A DNA stretch of 64,000 nucleotides from Streptomyces sp. 71268 (GTDB lineage: Bacteria > Actinomycetota > Actinomycetes > Streptomycetales > Streptomycetaceae). The DNA lies in contig NZ_CP114200.1 of the NCBI RefSeq assembly GCF_029392895.1, positions 4,867,001 to 4,931,000 on the forward strand, read 5' to 3'. A program made the translations under genes and the position numbers. This document shows, in pieces, positions 17,780 through 26,427 of the stretch. A model generated the notes under the pieces. That model was given only the letters and a program-made list of their open reading frames with translations, was not told the origin of the DNA and did no database searches. The stretch's first letter is position 1. Each line of letters opens with the position of its first letter.

Positions 17780-18706
17780 GTGCAGCACGACAGCTCACCG
17801 AACGATGGCGACCGGGGGCGTGCGGCGCCGCAGGTCACCTCGGAGCCGGCCCCGCCCTTCGACGCGGTGAAGCAGTCCCGACCCGGCCTTGAGTCCGAGA
17901 TGGACCCCCGGCCCCACTACCGCGCCGAGCGCTACCGGGCGGCGGACAAGCTGCTCGGCAAGACCGCGTTGATCACCGGCGGCGATTCGGGCATCGGGCG
18001 GGCCGTCGCGGTGCTCTACGCGCGGGAGGGCGCGGACGTCGCGATCGTCTACCTCCCGGAGGAGCAGTCCGACGCGGAGGAGACCCAGCGGGCCGTGCGG
18101 GAGCACGGCCGTAGCTGCCTGCTCGTTCCCGGGGACCTGTGTGACCCGGAGTTCTGCCGTGAGGCGGTCGAGCGGACCGTACGGGAGTACGGGCAGCTCA
18201 ACATCCTGGTCAACAACGCCGCCTACCTCAACAGCAAGCTGGAGCTGGAGCAGCTCTCGGCCGAGGACTGGGACCGTACGTTCAAGACCAACGTCTACGC
18301 CTACTTCCACCTGGTGATGGCGGCCCTGCCGCACCTGGGGGAGGGCGACGCGGTGATCGCCACGGCCACCGAGGAGGCGCTCAAGGGCAGCGTCACCATG
18401 ATCGATTACGCGGCCTCGAAGGGAGCGTTGATCATCTTCACCAAGTCGATCGCTCCCCACCTGGCCCGCCGCGGCGTACGCGCCAACGTGGTGGCCCCCG
18501 GGCCCACGTGGACGGCCCTCAACAACGCCGATCCACACATGCCCAAGGAGGGCCTGGACCAGCTGGGCAGCGACACGCCGCTGGGGCGGCCCGCCCAACC
18601 GGAGGAGATCGCTCCGGCGTACGTGTACCTGGCCTCGGACGCCGATTCCAGCTACACCATCGGCGAGACGATCGCCGTCACCGGTGGGATGGTCGACACC
18701 CGATGA
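17780..18706 (+). CDS. SDR family oxidoreductase (general stress protein 39-like)
   Basis: A 308-residue short-chain dehydrogenase with the about 45-residue N-terminal extension typical of the YhdF/YdaD/Gsp39 group. The Rossmann motif TGGDSGIGRA lies near residue 66, NNAAY follows, and the active-site YAASK has catalytic Tyr and Lys. The usual catalytic serine, 13 residues before the tyrosine, is threonine here (IATATEEALKG). It would reduce an unknown carbonyl with NAD(P)H in the cytoplasm. GTG start preceded by GGAGG. Followed by a small DUF8129-type gene in the same direction. Confidence 0.85.
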   Translation: MQHDSSPNDGDRGRAAPQVTSEPAPPFDAVKQSRPGLESEMDPRPHYRAERYRAADKLLGKTALITGGDSGIGRAVAVLYAREGADVAIVYLPEEQSDAEETQRAVREHGRSCLLVPGDLCDPEFCREAVERTVREYGQLNILVNNAAYLNSKLELEQLSAEDWDRTFKTNVYAYFHLVMAALPHLGEGDAVIATATEEALKGSVTMIDYAASKGALIIFTKSIAPHLARRGVRANVVAPGPTWTALNNADPHMPKEGLDQLGSDTPLGRPAQPEEIAPAYVYLASDADSSYTIGETIAVTGGMVDTR

Positions 18707-18779
18707 GCCCCGGGCGGCCGCGCGGTCGGTCCGGCCGGCGGTCCCCGCACCACCCTCGACGCGAGGAGAGTGAGCGACG

Positions 18780-19133
18780 ATGAGCGAAGCGAACCGCAGC
18801 GACCTACCGCTGCCCGACTACGACGGGCTCCCCCTCGGGGAACTCCAGCACCGCGTCCGCGCCCTGGACGCCACGGAGTTGCGGACCCTGCTGGAGTACG
18901 AGCAGAGCCACGGGCAACGTACCGCCGTCGTCGAACTGCTCACGGCACGGCTGGAGCAGTTGGCGTCCGGCGCCGAGCCGACGGGGGCCGACCCCGCCGC
19001 GCCGCGGCCGCAGGCACCGCCGCGCCGCGCGGGATCGCCCGTGTCCCCGGCGACGTCGACCGAGCCGATCCACCCGCCGCCGCACGGCACGCCGGAGCAG
19101 CACGGAAAGCCGAAGGGCAACCGGGCGGTCTGA
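18780..19133 (+). CDS. DUF8129-type small protein
   Basis: A 117-residue protein. Residues 9-62 carry the actinobacterial pattern LPLPDYDGLPLGELQHRVRAL followed by L-x2-LLEYE-x2-HGQR and a leucine-rich helix, which I associate with the DUF8129 family. The C-terminal half is disordered, Pro/Ala-rich. A strong ribosome site (GAGGAGAG) precedes the ATG. It lies 73 bases after the SDR gene and is probably cotranscribed. Function unknown. Confidence 0.7.
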   Translation: MSEANRSDLPLPDYDGLPLGELQHRVRALDATELRTLLEYEQSHGQRTAVVELLTARLEQLASGAEPTGADPAAPRPQAPPRRAGSPVSPATSTEPIHPPPHGTPEQHGKPKGNRAV

Positions 19134-19240
19134 CCCGCCGGGCGGGGTGACCCGTTCCGTCTACTGTCGGCCGCGTTCCCGCCGTGGACGCCGACGGGCG
19201 GACCAACTCGGTTGTCAGTGGCGCCGGTTAGCCTCGCGGT

Positions 19241-19510
19241 ATGAGTGAGCGATGCATGCACGACATGGTCGTCGAGCAGTGCGTGGACTGCGCGCCTGCT
19301 CCCGAGGGGCTCGTGAAGCACGTGTTCGTCACGGCGGGGGGTTCGGTCTTCCATCGCTCGTCGGGGTGCAAGGCCCTGCGGGAGGGGCAGCACTACGCCC
19401 TCCGCCTGGGCATGGAGAACCATCCGCCGCGCCGCGTCGCGCTGGCCGAGGCGCGGGGGGAGGGGCGAGGTGCCTGCGCCTACTGCTTCTGGGACTACCA
19501 ACCCACCTGA
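19241..19510 (+). CDS. Small cysteine-rich putative zinc-binding protein
   Basis: An 89-residue protein with cysteines at 5, 14, 17, 43, 78 and 81. The N-terminal Cx8CxxC and the C-terminal CxYC pairs could form one zinc site. The centre (HVFVTAGGSVFHRSSGCKAL) resembles the end of small actinobacterial proteins of unknown role. No known domain is assigned. The ATG at 19241 is 106 bases after the preceding stop and has no clear ribosome site. Confidence 0.55.
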   Translation: MSERCMHDMVVEQCVDCAPAPEGLVKHVFVTAGGSVFHRSSGCKALREGQHYALRLGMENHPPRRVALAEARGEGRGACAYCFWDYQPT

Positions 19511-19661
19511 CGGTGGTGGCGCGTCGGCCAGGTCGCGGGCGGCTCGGCCGGCGCGACCCGCCTCGGGTTCTGGTGGGTGGCTGTCGCGCCTCTCGCCCAC
19601 TCGTGCCTGGGCAGGGGAGTCGGCGGCTACGGGCTACGGCTTACGGGTTACAGGTCGGCGG

Positions 19662-20723
19662 TTACGGGTGGCGGGGGATGTAGGCCATGCCGTGCGCGCC
19701 GGGCTCGCCCCGCTTGGGGATCTCCAGGCGGGCCAGCCGTTCCAGCGTGTCGAGGTGGACCACGTCCACGGTGGAGGACGCGGCGCAGGCGACGTAGCCG
19801 AGGAGGCCGTCGGGGGACGAGGTGATGGTCAGGGGGGCCAGGCCGACCTCGACGCTGCCGAGCCGCGCGTGGTCGTCGGTGGCGAAGACGGTGAGCCGCC
19901 CGGGCGCGTGTCGGCCGAGTTGGGAGTCCGGGGCGGGCTCCATGCGTACCTCGCCGACCAGGAGTCTGCCGGTGGCGGTGGCGTGCACCGGGAGCATGAC
20001 GTGGTCGGTCGCGAGGGTGTCGGTCACGGTCGCGGTGCGCGGGTCGATGACGCGCACGCCGGGGGTCGGGCGGGGGCCGGCGGTGTCGCCGGTGGGGCCG
20101 AACGCCGCGTACGGGGCGGCGACGAAGACCTTCGAGCCGTCGGGCGAGAAGGCGAGGCCCTCGCTACCCGGCACCTCGACCTTGGCGGTGAGGGTGCCGC
20201 GTTCGAGGTCCACGAGGGAGACGAAGGGCGCCTCCTTGTTGCTGGCGCACCCCACGGTGCCCGTGGGGTCGATGACGAACCAGTGCGGCCCCGGGGCGTC
20301 GGTGTCGATGCGGCCGACGGGGCGGCGGGTCGCGGTGTCGATGACGACGACGCCGCCGGGGCGGTCGGCCGAGCCCTCGACGCTGACGTAGAGCCGGCCG
20401 CCTACGGGGTCGAGGGCCAAGCCGTGCGGGCCGTGCTCGGGGGCGAGGTCGACGACCTCGACGACGCGGCGGGTGTCGGCGTCGATGACGGTGAGTTCGC
20501 TGCGTCGGCCGGTGTTGGCGTGGTAGTAGCCGGAGTTGTACGCGGTGGAGCACCACAAGAGGCGCTGGGTCGGGTCGAAGCACAGTTCGTGCGGTTCGGC
20601 GATGACCTCGACGGTGTCGAGGTGCCGGTCGGTGGCGGCGTCGTAGAAGGACACGGTGGGGCCGCTCTGGCTGACCACGGCCACGACGTCGCCTGCCAAC
20701 CGGTCACGGACGGACTGCTGCAC
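19662..20723 (-). CDS. YncE-like beta-propeller protein
   Basis: A 353-residue protein of repeated beta-propeller blades with the recurring pattern V-x-V-IDxxTRRxVxxI and G-L-A-x-(D/S)-P-D/V-G, as in the YncE / surface-layer NHL-like family. It has no signal peptide and is probably cytoplasmic or non-classically exported. A ligand is unknown. GTG start with GGGAG six bases upstream. It is divergent from a LysR gene across a 137-base control region, so that regulator probably controls it. Confidence 0.8.
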   Translation of the reverse strand: MQQSVRDRLAGDVVAVVSQSGPTVSFYDAATDRHLDTVEVIAEPHELCFDPTQRLLWCSTAYNSGYYHANTGRRSELTVIDADTRRVVEVVDLAPEHGPHGLALDPVGGRLYVSVEGSADRPGGVVVIDTATRRPVGRIDTDAPGPHWFVIDPTGTVGCASNKEAPFVSLVDLERGTLTAKVEVPGSEGLAFSPDGSKVFVAAPYAAFGPTGDTAGPRPTPGVRVIDPRTATVTDTLATDHVMLPVHATATGRLLVGEVRMEPAPDSQLGRHAPGRLTVFATDDHARLGSVEVGLAPLTITSSPDGLLGYVACAASSTVDVVHLDTLERLARLEIPKRGEPGAHGMAYIPRHP

Positions 20724-20776
20724 GGAGTTCTCCCGGTGGGTCGCTGTCCCGCTCGTTCGCGGGTGGGTCCACTCTC

Positions 20777-20790
20777 GGCAGTCGACTGCC
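20777..20790. promoter_or_regulatory. Palindromic operator candidate between YncE-like and LysR genes
   Basis: GGCAGTCGACTGCC is a perfect 14-bp palindrome 54 bases upstream of the minus-strand gene. A second, spaced repeat CAATGC / GCATTG (20798-20803 / 20817-20822) lies on the LysR side. Confidence 0.45.
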
Positions 20791-20860
20791 TCGCGGGCAA
20801 TGCAAAGATGAGCACGGCATTGTTGCGCTCAGCGGAATGACCCTGGACGGGGGCGTGGGG

Positions 20861-21766
20861 ATGGACCTGAACCTGCTGCGGGCGCTGGACGCGCTGCTCC
20901 AGGAGAACAGCGTGACGCGGGCGGCCGAGCGGCTGGGCACCTCGCCCGCCGCGGCCAGCCGGATGCTCGCCAAGCTGCGCCGGGCGGCCGGCGACCCACT
21001 GCTCGTGCGGGCGGGCCAGGAGTTGGTGCCCACGCCCCGCGCGCTGGAGTTGCGCGAGGAGGTGAGCGCGCTGGTACGGCGCTCCGACGCGCTGTTCCGG
21101 CCGGCTACCGCGTTCGATGTCAGGGAACTGCGGCGGACGTTCACCGTCCAGGCCGCCGACCTGCTGCTGACCGGCCTCGCCGGGCCGCTCCTCGAACGGG
21201 TCCACAGCGCGGCGCCGCAGGTGGACGTGGTGTTCCTGGCGGAGACGTTGGAGGGCGGCCCCGCGCTGCGACAGGGCCATGCCGACCTGGAGTTGGGCGT
21301 CCTCGGGCACCTCGATCCGGAGACCCGCGCCGAGACGCTGACCGAGGTGCCGATGGTGGGCGTCGCGCGCGGCGGCCACCCGCTGTTCGACGGGCCGATC
21401 GACGCGCGACGCTTCGCCGAGGCCGACCACATCGGGATCTCCCGGCGCGGCCGGCGACACGGTCCGATCGACGCCGAACTGGCTCGCCGCGATCTACGGC
21501 GCCGGGTGGCGGTCGTGGTGCCCGGCCACACCAGCGCGATGATGCTCGCCAGTACCAGCGACCTGGTCTCGCTCACCCTCGCCGACTGGCTGCCCGAGAC
21601 CATGGCCGCCCTGGGCCTGCGCACCTTTCCCCTGCCGCTGGACCTCCCGCCGGTGGCCGTCGGCATGGCCTGGCACCCCCGTAACTCCGTTGACCACGCG
21701 CATCGTTGGTTTCGCGACCACGTCAGGGCCGTGGCGGTGGGCGCGCTGGGTGGCGGCCGGTCCTGA
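20861..21766 (+). CDS. LysR family transcription regulator
   Basis: A 301-residue LysR protein. The N-terminal winged HTH begins MDLNLLRALDALLQENSVTR with the recognition region TSPAAASRMLAKLRRAAGDP, then the effector-binding periplasmic-fold domain (about 85-290). The start MDLNLLRALDALL is chosen because it is the family's typical N-terminus; an in-frame ATG at 20837 would add eight residues. It is divergent from the beta-propeller gene, the classical LysR arrangement. Effector unknown. Confidence 0.85.
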   Translation: MDLNLLRALDALLQENSVTRAAERLGTSPAAASRMLAKLRRAAGDPLLVRAGQELVPTPRALELREEVSALVRRSDALFRPATAFDVRELRRTFTVQAADLLLTGLAGPLLERVHSAAPQVDVVFLAETLEGGPALRQGHADLELGVLGHLDPETRAETLTEVPMVGVARGGHPLFDGPIDARRFAEADHIGISRRGRRHGPIDAELARRDLRRRVAVVVPGHTSAMMLASTSDLVSLTLADWLPETMAALGLRTFPLPLDLPPVAVGMAWHPRNSVDHAHRWFRDHVRAVAVGALGGGRS

Positions 21767-22103
21767 CGGGCGCCAGCGGGGTCGGGGGGCCTCGTGGAAG
21801 GAGCCGGCCCGTGTGCGTACGATCCCCGGCCCCGGCGCCCGTCCCCGCCGCCCGGGCCGGCCTCGTCGGCGAACGGAAAACGCGTTGACCGGGACGTGGC
21901 CCCGCGTGGCAGGCTGGCGATGTCCACCCGTACGCCGTGTGGCCTGTTGACCTGTGCCGCAGGGTGTCCGGTGGGCGCGTCGTCGGCTCCGCCCGTTGCC
22001 GGCCAGGTAGCCGGTCGTCGGCCCGGTCGTCGGCCACGCCCGTGGGGTGCGAACGTCCGCTGTGACCGTCCGTTTCGACCGCTGCCCCGCGAGGAGTCGC
22101 GCC
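21767..22103. other. Gene-free gap between LysR and RidA genes
   Basis: About 340 bases. No gene, hairpin or promoter could be supported apart from the GAGGAG ribosome site of the next gene. Confidence 0.5.
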
Positions 22104-22511
22104 ATGGCCCGTGCCGTCAGTCTCATCCGTTCCGCCACGCTGTCCGACGTCGCCGAGTACGCGTACGCCGCCACGGCACCCGCCGACGCGCGGCTGATCT
22201 TCCTCGCCGGGGCCTGCCCGCTCAACGCCGACGGGACCACGGCGGCCGTGGGGGATTACGCGGGTCAGGCCGCCAAGGCGCTGGAGAACCTGCGTACCGC
22301 GCTCGCGGACGCGGGGGCCGAGCTGACGGACGTCATCAGCACCCGGGTGCTCGTGGCCTCGCAGCACCAGGCTGACCTGGTCACCGCCTGGCAGGTGGTC
22401 AGGGACGGGTTCGGCGACCACGACGTGCCGAGCACGCTGATGGGGGTCACCGTGCTCGGGTACGACGACCAGCTCGTGGAGATCGAGTCCGTGGCGGCGG
22501 TGCTCGACTGA
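22104..22511 (+). CDS. RidA family enamine/imine deaminase
   Basis: A 135-residue protein of the YjgF/YER057c/UK114 fold, with FLAGACPLNADG near residue 35 and the trimer-interface segment ISTRVLVAS. RidA proteins hydrolyse reactive enamines such as 2-aminoacrylate. The C-terminal signature is VEIESVAAVLD; the usual catalytic arginine appears in STRVLV. ATG at 22104 is chosen because GAGGAG precedes it. Monocistronic. The physiological substrate is not predictable. Confidence 0.8.
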   Translation: MARAVSLIRSATLSDVAEYAYAATAPADARLIFLAGACPLNADGTTAAVGDYAGQAAKALENLRTALADAGAELTDVISTRVLVASQHQADLVTAWQVVRDGFGDHDVPSTLMGVTVLGYDDQLVEIESVAAVLD

Positions 22512-23239
22512 CTCCGGGCCGGCTCCGGCCTGACGAGCGTGGGCCTGGTTCCGTGGTCCGCTGGTCCGCTGGTCCCAGGGCCCTCGGCCGACCGGCCTCG
22601 GGGTCGTCTGGCAAACGGTGCCGCGTCCGTCGTCGTGACGGGTGGGCCCGGTGGGACACACGGTCGGGGTACGTCGCGCCTGCCGCGCGTGTCATGCGCC
22701 CCCATACGTGCCGTGCGCGCCCACGTGCGTCCTGGGCGTGCCCCGTACGTGGCGTGCTCGGTGCGTGCCGGGTGCTTCGGATGGATTTCCGGGGTACCCG
22801 GCGGGCCGGCGGCGCGCGCCCCGTCGTAAAGGGAAACCCGCACCCGTACTCCGGGAATGGTCGCCTATATCGTCTGAAATCCTTTGTTTCTTAGGTATCG
22901 CGTGCCGTGTTGACCCATTCCGTCGCTCGTGCGGGGACGAAGTCCCGTCGTTTCCTGGCGGGTGGAGCGGCGGTCCGTGGACGAAAGGGGGCCGTCCGTG
23001 GGGGGCGTGTCGAGGGTGGGTCGCGGGGGCCGGTATCGGCGCTGGTCGCGCGCGGTGGCGCGGGGGCGCGGCGGCCCGGCCCGGCCGCCGGGGCGCACAT
23101 GCCCCCGGCGCTATGCGGGGCGCGACCGAATGACGGCCGTGCCTGGCCGAAATCCACACCGCACTGTTTCCTCGCCCCACCTCAGGCACTAGCCATGAAA
23201 CGGGTGGGAGTCGCCTGCCTGGGTGAGAGACGAGGTGCC
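22512..23239. other. Gene-free region before TTA-containing methyltransferase
   Basis: About 730 bases. The first half repeats short GTGC/CGTGC motifs without coding signal. Around 22855-22920 the sequence becomes less GC-rich and has a TTGACC (22910-22915), a plausible -35 for a promoter reading right. No gene is supported. Confidence 0.45.
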
Positions 23240-24148
23240 ATGACCGGTGCACGAGTGGATTTGGACGACGGACTGCGCGGAAAGGCCCGCTTCGATGAGA
23301 TCTATGACCTGCCCGATCCCCGCGGGTACTTCCGGACGCTGCGACCACTCGCATACCAGATTCCCCACCACGCACAAGAGGTCTTTCAGCAACTGCTGGC
23401 CGCGCGCGTCCTGGCCGACGCGTCGAGCGCTCAGCCGGCCGAGCGCCCGCCGACCGTGGTGGACCTGTGCTGCTCGTACGGGATCAACGCCGCGCTGCTC
23501 AAACACAAGCTGACGCTGGACGAGCTGTACGAGCGGTATACGGACCCGCGATTAGCGGCCCTGACGTCGGACCAACTCATCGCGAGCGACCGGCGGTTCT
23601 TCGCCGAGCGGCGGCTGCCGGACGCCGCCCGGGTGGTCGGTCTTGACGCGGCCAAGCGTGCGGTCGGTTACGCGCGCACCGCCGGCCTCCTGGACGAGGC
23701 GTTCGGCGAGGACCTGGAGCGCGCCGATCCGGGGCCCGAACTGCGGCGCGCCGTGGCTGGCGCCGGGTTGGTCACGGTCACCGGCGGCATCGGGTACATC
23801 ACCAGCCGCACCGTCTCCCGGCTGGCCGAGGTGATCGAGGGCCCGCTGTGGGTGGCGGCGTTCGTGTTGCGTGGCGTGTCGTACGAGCCGGTGGCGGAGG
23901 CGTTGCGCGGGTTCGGTCTCGTCACCGAGACGGCGGGTCCTAAACGTACCTTCGTGCAACGGCGGTTCGCGGATGTGGCCGAGCGTCGGCACGCGATCGC
24001 CGGGGTGGTGGCGGCCGGCGCCGACCCGCGGGGCAAGGAGGACCAGGGCTACTACCACGCGCAGTTGTACGTGTCCCGGCCCGCGGCACACGTCGCGGCC
24101 TTCCCGCTGGCGGACTTCGTGGGTGACGGCGGCGCCTCACCGAGGTGA
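23240..24148 (+). CDS. Class I SAM-dependent methyltransferase-like protein
   Basis: A 302-residue protein with a Rossmann-type start, VVDLCCSYGINAALLKH (about residues 71-87). This is an unusual version of motif I with Cys-Cys and Ser instead of the glycine pattern. Later segments (VVGLDAAKRAVGYA, LVTVTGGIGYI) fit motifs II-IV. The substrate is unknown. Codon 105 (23552-23554) is TTA, so translation should depend on the bldA tRNA. ATG at 23240 has GAGG upstream; an in-frame ATG at 23194 is possible. Confidence 0.75.
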   Translation: MTGARVDLDDGLRGKARFDEIYDLPDPRGYFRTLRPLAYQIPHHAQEVFQQLLAARVLADASSAQPAERPPTVVDLCCSYGINAALLKHKLTLDELYERYTDPRLAALTSDQLIASDRRFFAERRLPDAARVVGLDAAKRAVGYARTAGLLDEAFGEDLERADPGPELRRAVAGAGLVTVTGGIGYITSRTVSRLAEVIEGPLWVAAFVLRGVSYEPVAEALRGFGLVTETAGPKRTFVQRRFADVAERRHAIAGVVAAGADPRGKEDQGYYHAQLYVSRPAAHVAAFPLADFVGDGGASPR

Positions 24149-24249
24149 GCGGCCCGGCGCGCGCCGTCACGGGCCGGCCCGTCTCGTCCCGGCTCGTCCC
24201 GCCCCGCCCCGCCGTCGTACCGGACGGACGGGGCGGGGCGGCGGCGTGT

Positions 24250-24939
24250 TCAGCGCGGGCGTACGCCGTCGAAGACCAGGTCGAGGAGGCGCGTCGGGTC
24301 GGTGGGCCGCGCGGTCGTGTCGGTGGTCGTCTCGGCTGCCCAGGCGACCGCCGTCGCGAGCTGGACGAGTTCGGCCGCGGTCAGGTCAGCCCGCACCCGA
24401 CCGCTTTCGCGTGCCTGGGCCACCAGTTCGGCGGCGGCCCGCTCGACGGCCTGGCAGCGCGCGCCCAGGGGGCCTTCCGCCGTGCGGGCGGCGTGCGCGT
24501 AACTGGTGGCCAGGCCGCGGTAGCGGGTGATGTGGCGGACGAGCGCGGCGACCCACCGGGCGAGGGCGTCCGGTTGGTCGGGGGCGGCGAGCAGGTGGCC
24601 GGCCAGGTCGGCGAGGTCGTCCAGGCTCTGGCCGACGACCTCGGCCGTCAGCGCCTCCTTGTCCGGGAAGTGGCGCCACAGCGTGCCCGGGCCGACGCCG
24701 GCGCGGCGGGCGATGTCGTTCATCGCCGCCGCCTCCGTCCCCACCTCGTCGAAGAGCGCGCTCGCCGCCTCGATGAGGCGGGCCCGGTTGCGCTGCGCGT
24801 CCTTGCGCCGGCGCGCGCCCGGTCGGACCGCCCCGCCCCGCGCCGCCGTGTCGCCTTCCGTCGCCACGTCATCCTCCGTCGCCATGGCGCCTTCCGCCGT
24901 CCCCGCGCCCTTTGCTGCCATGTCGCCTTCCCGCACCAC
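24250..24939 (-). CDS. TetR family repressor
   Basis: A 229-residue regulator. After a hydrophilic N-terminal segment of about 45 residues with repeated MATE/VATEGD-like words, the TetR HTH appears as AASALFDEVGTEAAAMNDIA and ARRAGVGPGTLWRHFPDKEA, then a helical ligand-binding domain to VFDGVRPR. GTG at 24939 has AAGGAG five bases upstream. The gene is divergent from a luciferase-like oxidoreductase. Both promoters are covered by a nested palindrome (24973-25012), so it should repress itself and that enzyme. The effector may be the enzyme's substrate. Confidence 0.85.
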   Translation of the reverse strand: MVREGDMAAKGAGTAEGAMATEDDVATEGDTAARGGAVRPGARRRKDAQRNRARLIEAASALFDEVGTEAAAMNDIARRAGVGPGTLWRHFPDKEALTAEVVGQSLDDLADLAGHLLAAPDQPDALARWVAALVRHITRYRGLATSYAHAARTAEGPLGARCQAVERAAAELVAQARESGRVRADLTAAELVQLATAVAWAAETTTDTTARPTDPTRLLDLVFDGVRPR

Positions 24940-24972
24940 GTCGTCTCCTTCCCGCCGCCCGGCCCGGACGTA

Positions 24973-25012
24973 CCGGAGTGGCACTCCGATACGATGCGGA
25001 GTGCCACTCCGG
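24973..25012. promoter_or_regulatory. Nested double-palindrome TetR operator
   Basis: Two perfect 16-bp arms (24973-24988 and 24997-25012) form an inverted repeat with an 8-base spacer. Each arm is itself nearly palindromic around GGAGTGGCACTCC or its complement. Two TetR dimers could bind side by side, 34 bases before one start and 22 before the other. Confidence 0.8.
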
Positions 25013-25033
25013 ATTCTAGTGGGGAGATCGCCC

Positions 25034-26056
25034 ATGCAGCCGACCCTGCCCTTCCTCAACGCCGTTGGCCTCTGGACGCCCGGCATGGACCTGCGGCCAC
25101 CGGAGGAATCCGCGGCGGCCGCGGCCGAGATCGAGGCGCTCGGGTACGGCGCCCTCTGGCTCAGCGAAGGGCTAGTCCGCGACCCGTTCATGGAGGCGGC
25201 CACACTGCTGGCGGCCACCCGTTCGCTGGTCGTCGGGACAGGCATCGCGGTGATCTGGGGACGGCATCCGCGCATGGTCAAGGGGCAGGCCCGCGCGCTG
25301 CTCGACGCCCACCCGGGGCGGTTCGTGCTGGGCCTCGGCACCTCGCACGCACGGCTGGTCGAAGGCGTTCTCGGGCTGCGGTACGAGCGGCCCCTGACGG
25401 CCCTGCGCGAACACCTGGACGGGCTCGACGCGCCCGACCCGCTGCTCGCGCTGGCCGGCGTCGACGGCTCGCCGGCGGCTGACGCGCCCGGCGCGCCCCG
25501 GGTGCTCGCCGCGCTGGGCCCGCGCGCCGTCGCGCTGGCGCGGGAGCGGTCGGCCGGCGCGTTCTCCTACCTCGTCACGCCCGAGCACACGGCGCGGGCC
25601 CGCGCGGCGCTCGGCCCGGGCCGAGCCCTGATCGTGGAGCAGGCCGTGGTGGCCGGGTTGCCCGCCGAGCAGGCGCGGGAGCGGGCGCGCCAGCACATCG
25701 CGGGTTACCTGCCGGCCGCGCCCTACCGGGCCAGTTGGCGGCGGCTCGGCTTCACGGAGGCGGACTTCGCCGACGGCGGGAGCGATCGCCTGGTCGACGC
25801 CCTCGTGGCGATCGGCGACGAGGGCGTCGCGGAGCGGGTCGCGGCCCACCTCGCGGCGGGCGCCGACCACGTGTGCCTACAGGCCCTGCCGGCCCACCCG
25901 GCCGCCCTCCCGCTGGACCAGTGGCGCCGCCTGGCCCCCCTCGCCCGGCGGGCCGGCGGCGCCCGGCGGGCCGGCGGCGCCCAGCGGGCCGGCGGCGCCC
26001 CGGCGCGCGGGCGACCGGGTTCTGGCGCTGGCTCGCACGCCGGAGCCGGCGGCTAA
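25034..26056 (+). CDS. LLM class F420-dependent oxidoreductase
   Basis: A 340-residue luciferase-like monooxygenase TIM-barrel protein. Recognised by EIEALGYGALWLSEG, VGTGIAVIWGRHPRMV, GRFVLGLGTSHARLVEG and the C-terminal ADHVCLQAL. Similar actinobacterial proteins form a distinct F420-linked subfamily of unknown substrate. GGGGAG precedes the ATG. The last 40 residues are a repetitive Arg/Ala/Gly tail encoded by three 18-bp repeats and are not part of the fold. Controlled by the divergent TetR gene. Confidence 0.85.
   Translation: MQPTLPFLNAVGLWTPGMDLRPPEESAAAAAEIEALGYGALWLSEGLVRDPFMEAATLLAATRSLVVGTGIAVIWGRHPRMVKGQARALLDAHPGRFVLGLGTSHARLVEGVLGLRYERPLTALREHLDGLDAPDPLLALAGVDGSPAADAPGAPRVLAALGPRAVALARERSAGAFSYLVTPEHTARARAALGPGRALIVEQAVVAGLPAEQARERARQHIAGYLPAAPYRASWRRLGFTEADFADGGSDRLVDALVAIGDEGVAERVAAHLAAGADHVCLQALPAHPAALPLDQWRRLAPLARRAGGARRAGGAQRAGGAPARGRPGSGAGSHAGAGG
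25946..25999. repeat. Three 18-bp tandem repeats at the LLM gene 3' end
   Basis: Units at 25946-25963, 25964-25981 and 25982-25999; the first two are identical and the third differs by one base. They encode RRAGGA-like hexapeptides. Confidence 0.85.
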
Positions 26057-26427
26057 CCCAACAGGGCGCGGCCCAGGGTCGCGCCGGCGAAGGCGGCGGC
26101 GAGGCCGGTCAGCAGCGTCACGGCGACGTTGGCGGCGGCGAGCCGGCGGCGGTGGGTCTCGGCGAGGCGGAGCGTCTCGTAGGAGAACGTGGAGTACGTC
26201 GTGAGCGCTCCGCACAGGCCCGTGCCGAGCAGCGCCTGCCACCGAGAGCCGGCGGCGCCCGCGAGGGCGGCGCCGGTCAGCAGCCCGAGCGCGAGGCTTC
26301 CCACCACGTTGACCAGGAAGGTTCCGCTGGGATAGGTCGTGGCGTAGCGGGCGCGTACCCGCTGGTCGACCAGGTAGCGCAGCGGGGCGCCCACCGCCGC
26401 GCCGATGACGACCAGGAGCCAGGTCAT
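26053..26427 (-). CDS. crcB: Fluoride channel subunit CrcB (second copy)
   Basis: A 124-residue four-helix Fluc protein. Conserved blocks are [26 protein letters not shown] and [15 protein letters not shown], the last with the STFSYE fluoride-pore/sodium region. It exports fluoride across the membrane. Its ATG overlaps the stop of the upstream crcB by four bases (ATGA), so the two are translationally coupled and probably form an antiparallel heterodimer. The 3' end overlaps the convergent LLM gene by four bases. Confidence 0.9.
   Translation of the reverse strand: MTWLLVVIGAAVGAPLRYLVDQRVRARYATTYPSGTFLVNVVGSLALGLLTGAALAGAAGSRWQALLGTGLCGALTTYSTFSYETLRLAETHRRRLAAANVAVTLLTGLAAAFAGATLGRALLG

Noticed and set aside
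23052..24148. Upstream in-frame extension of the methyltransferase to 22907
   Set aside because: The extra 111 residues are Arg/Gly/Pro-rich and have no ribosome site; the gene is better started at 23240.
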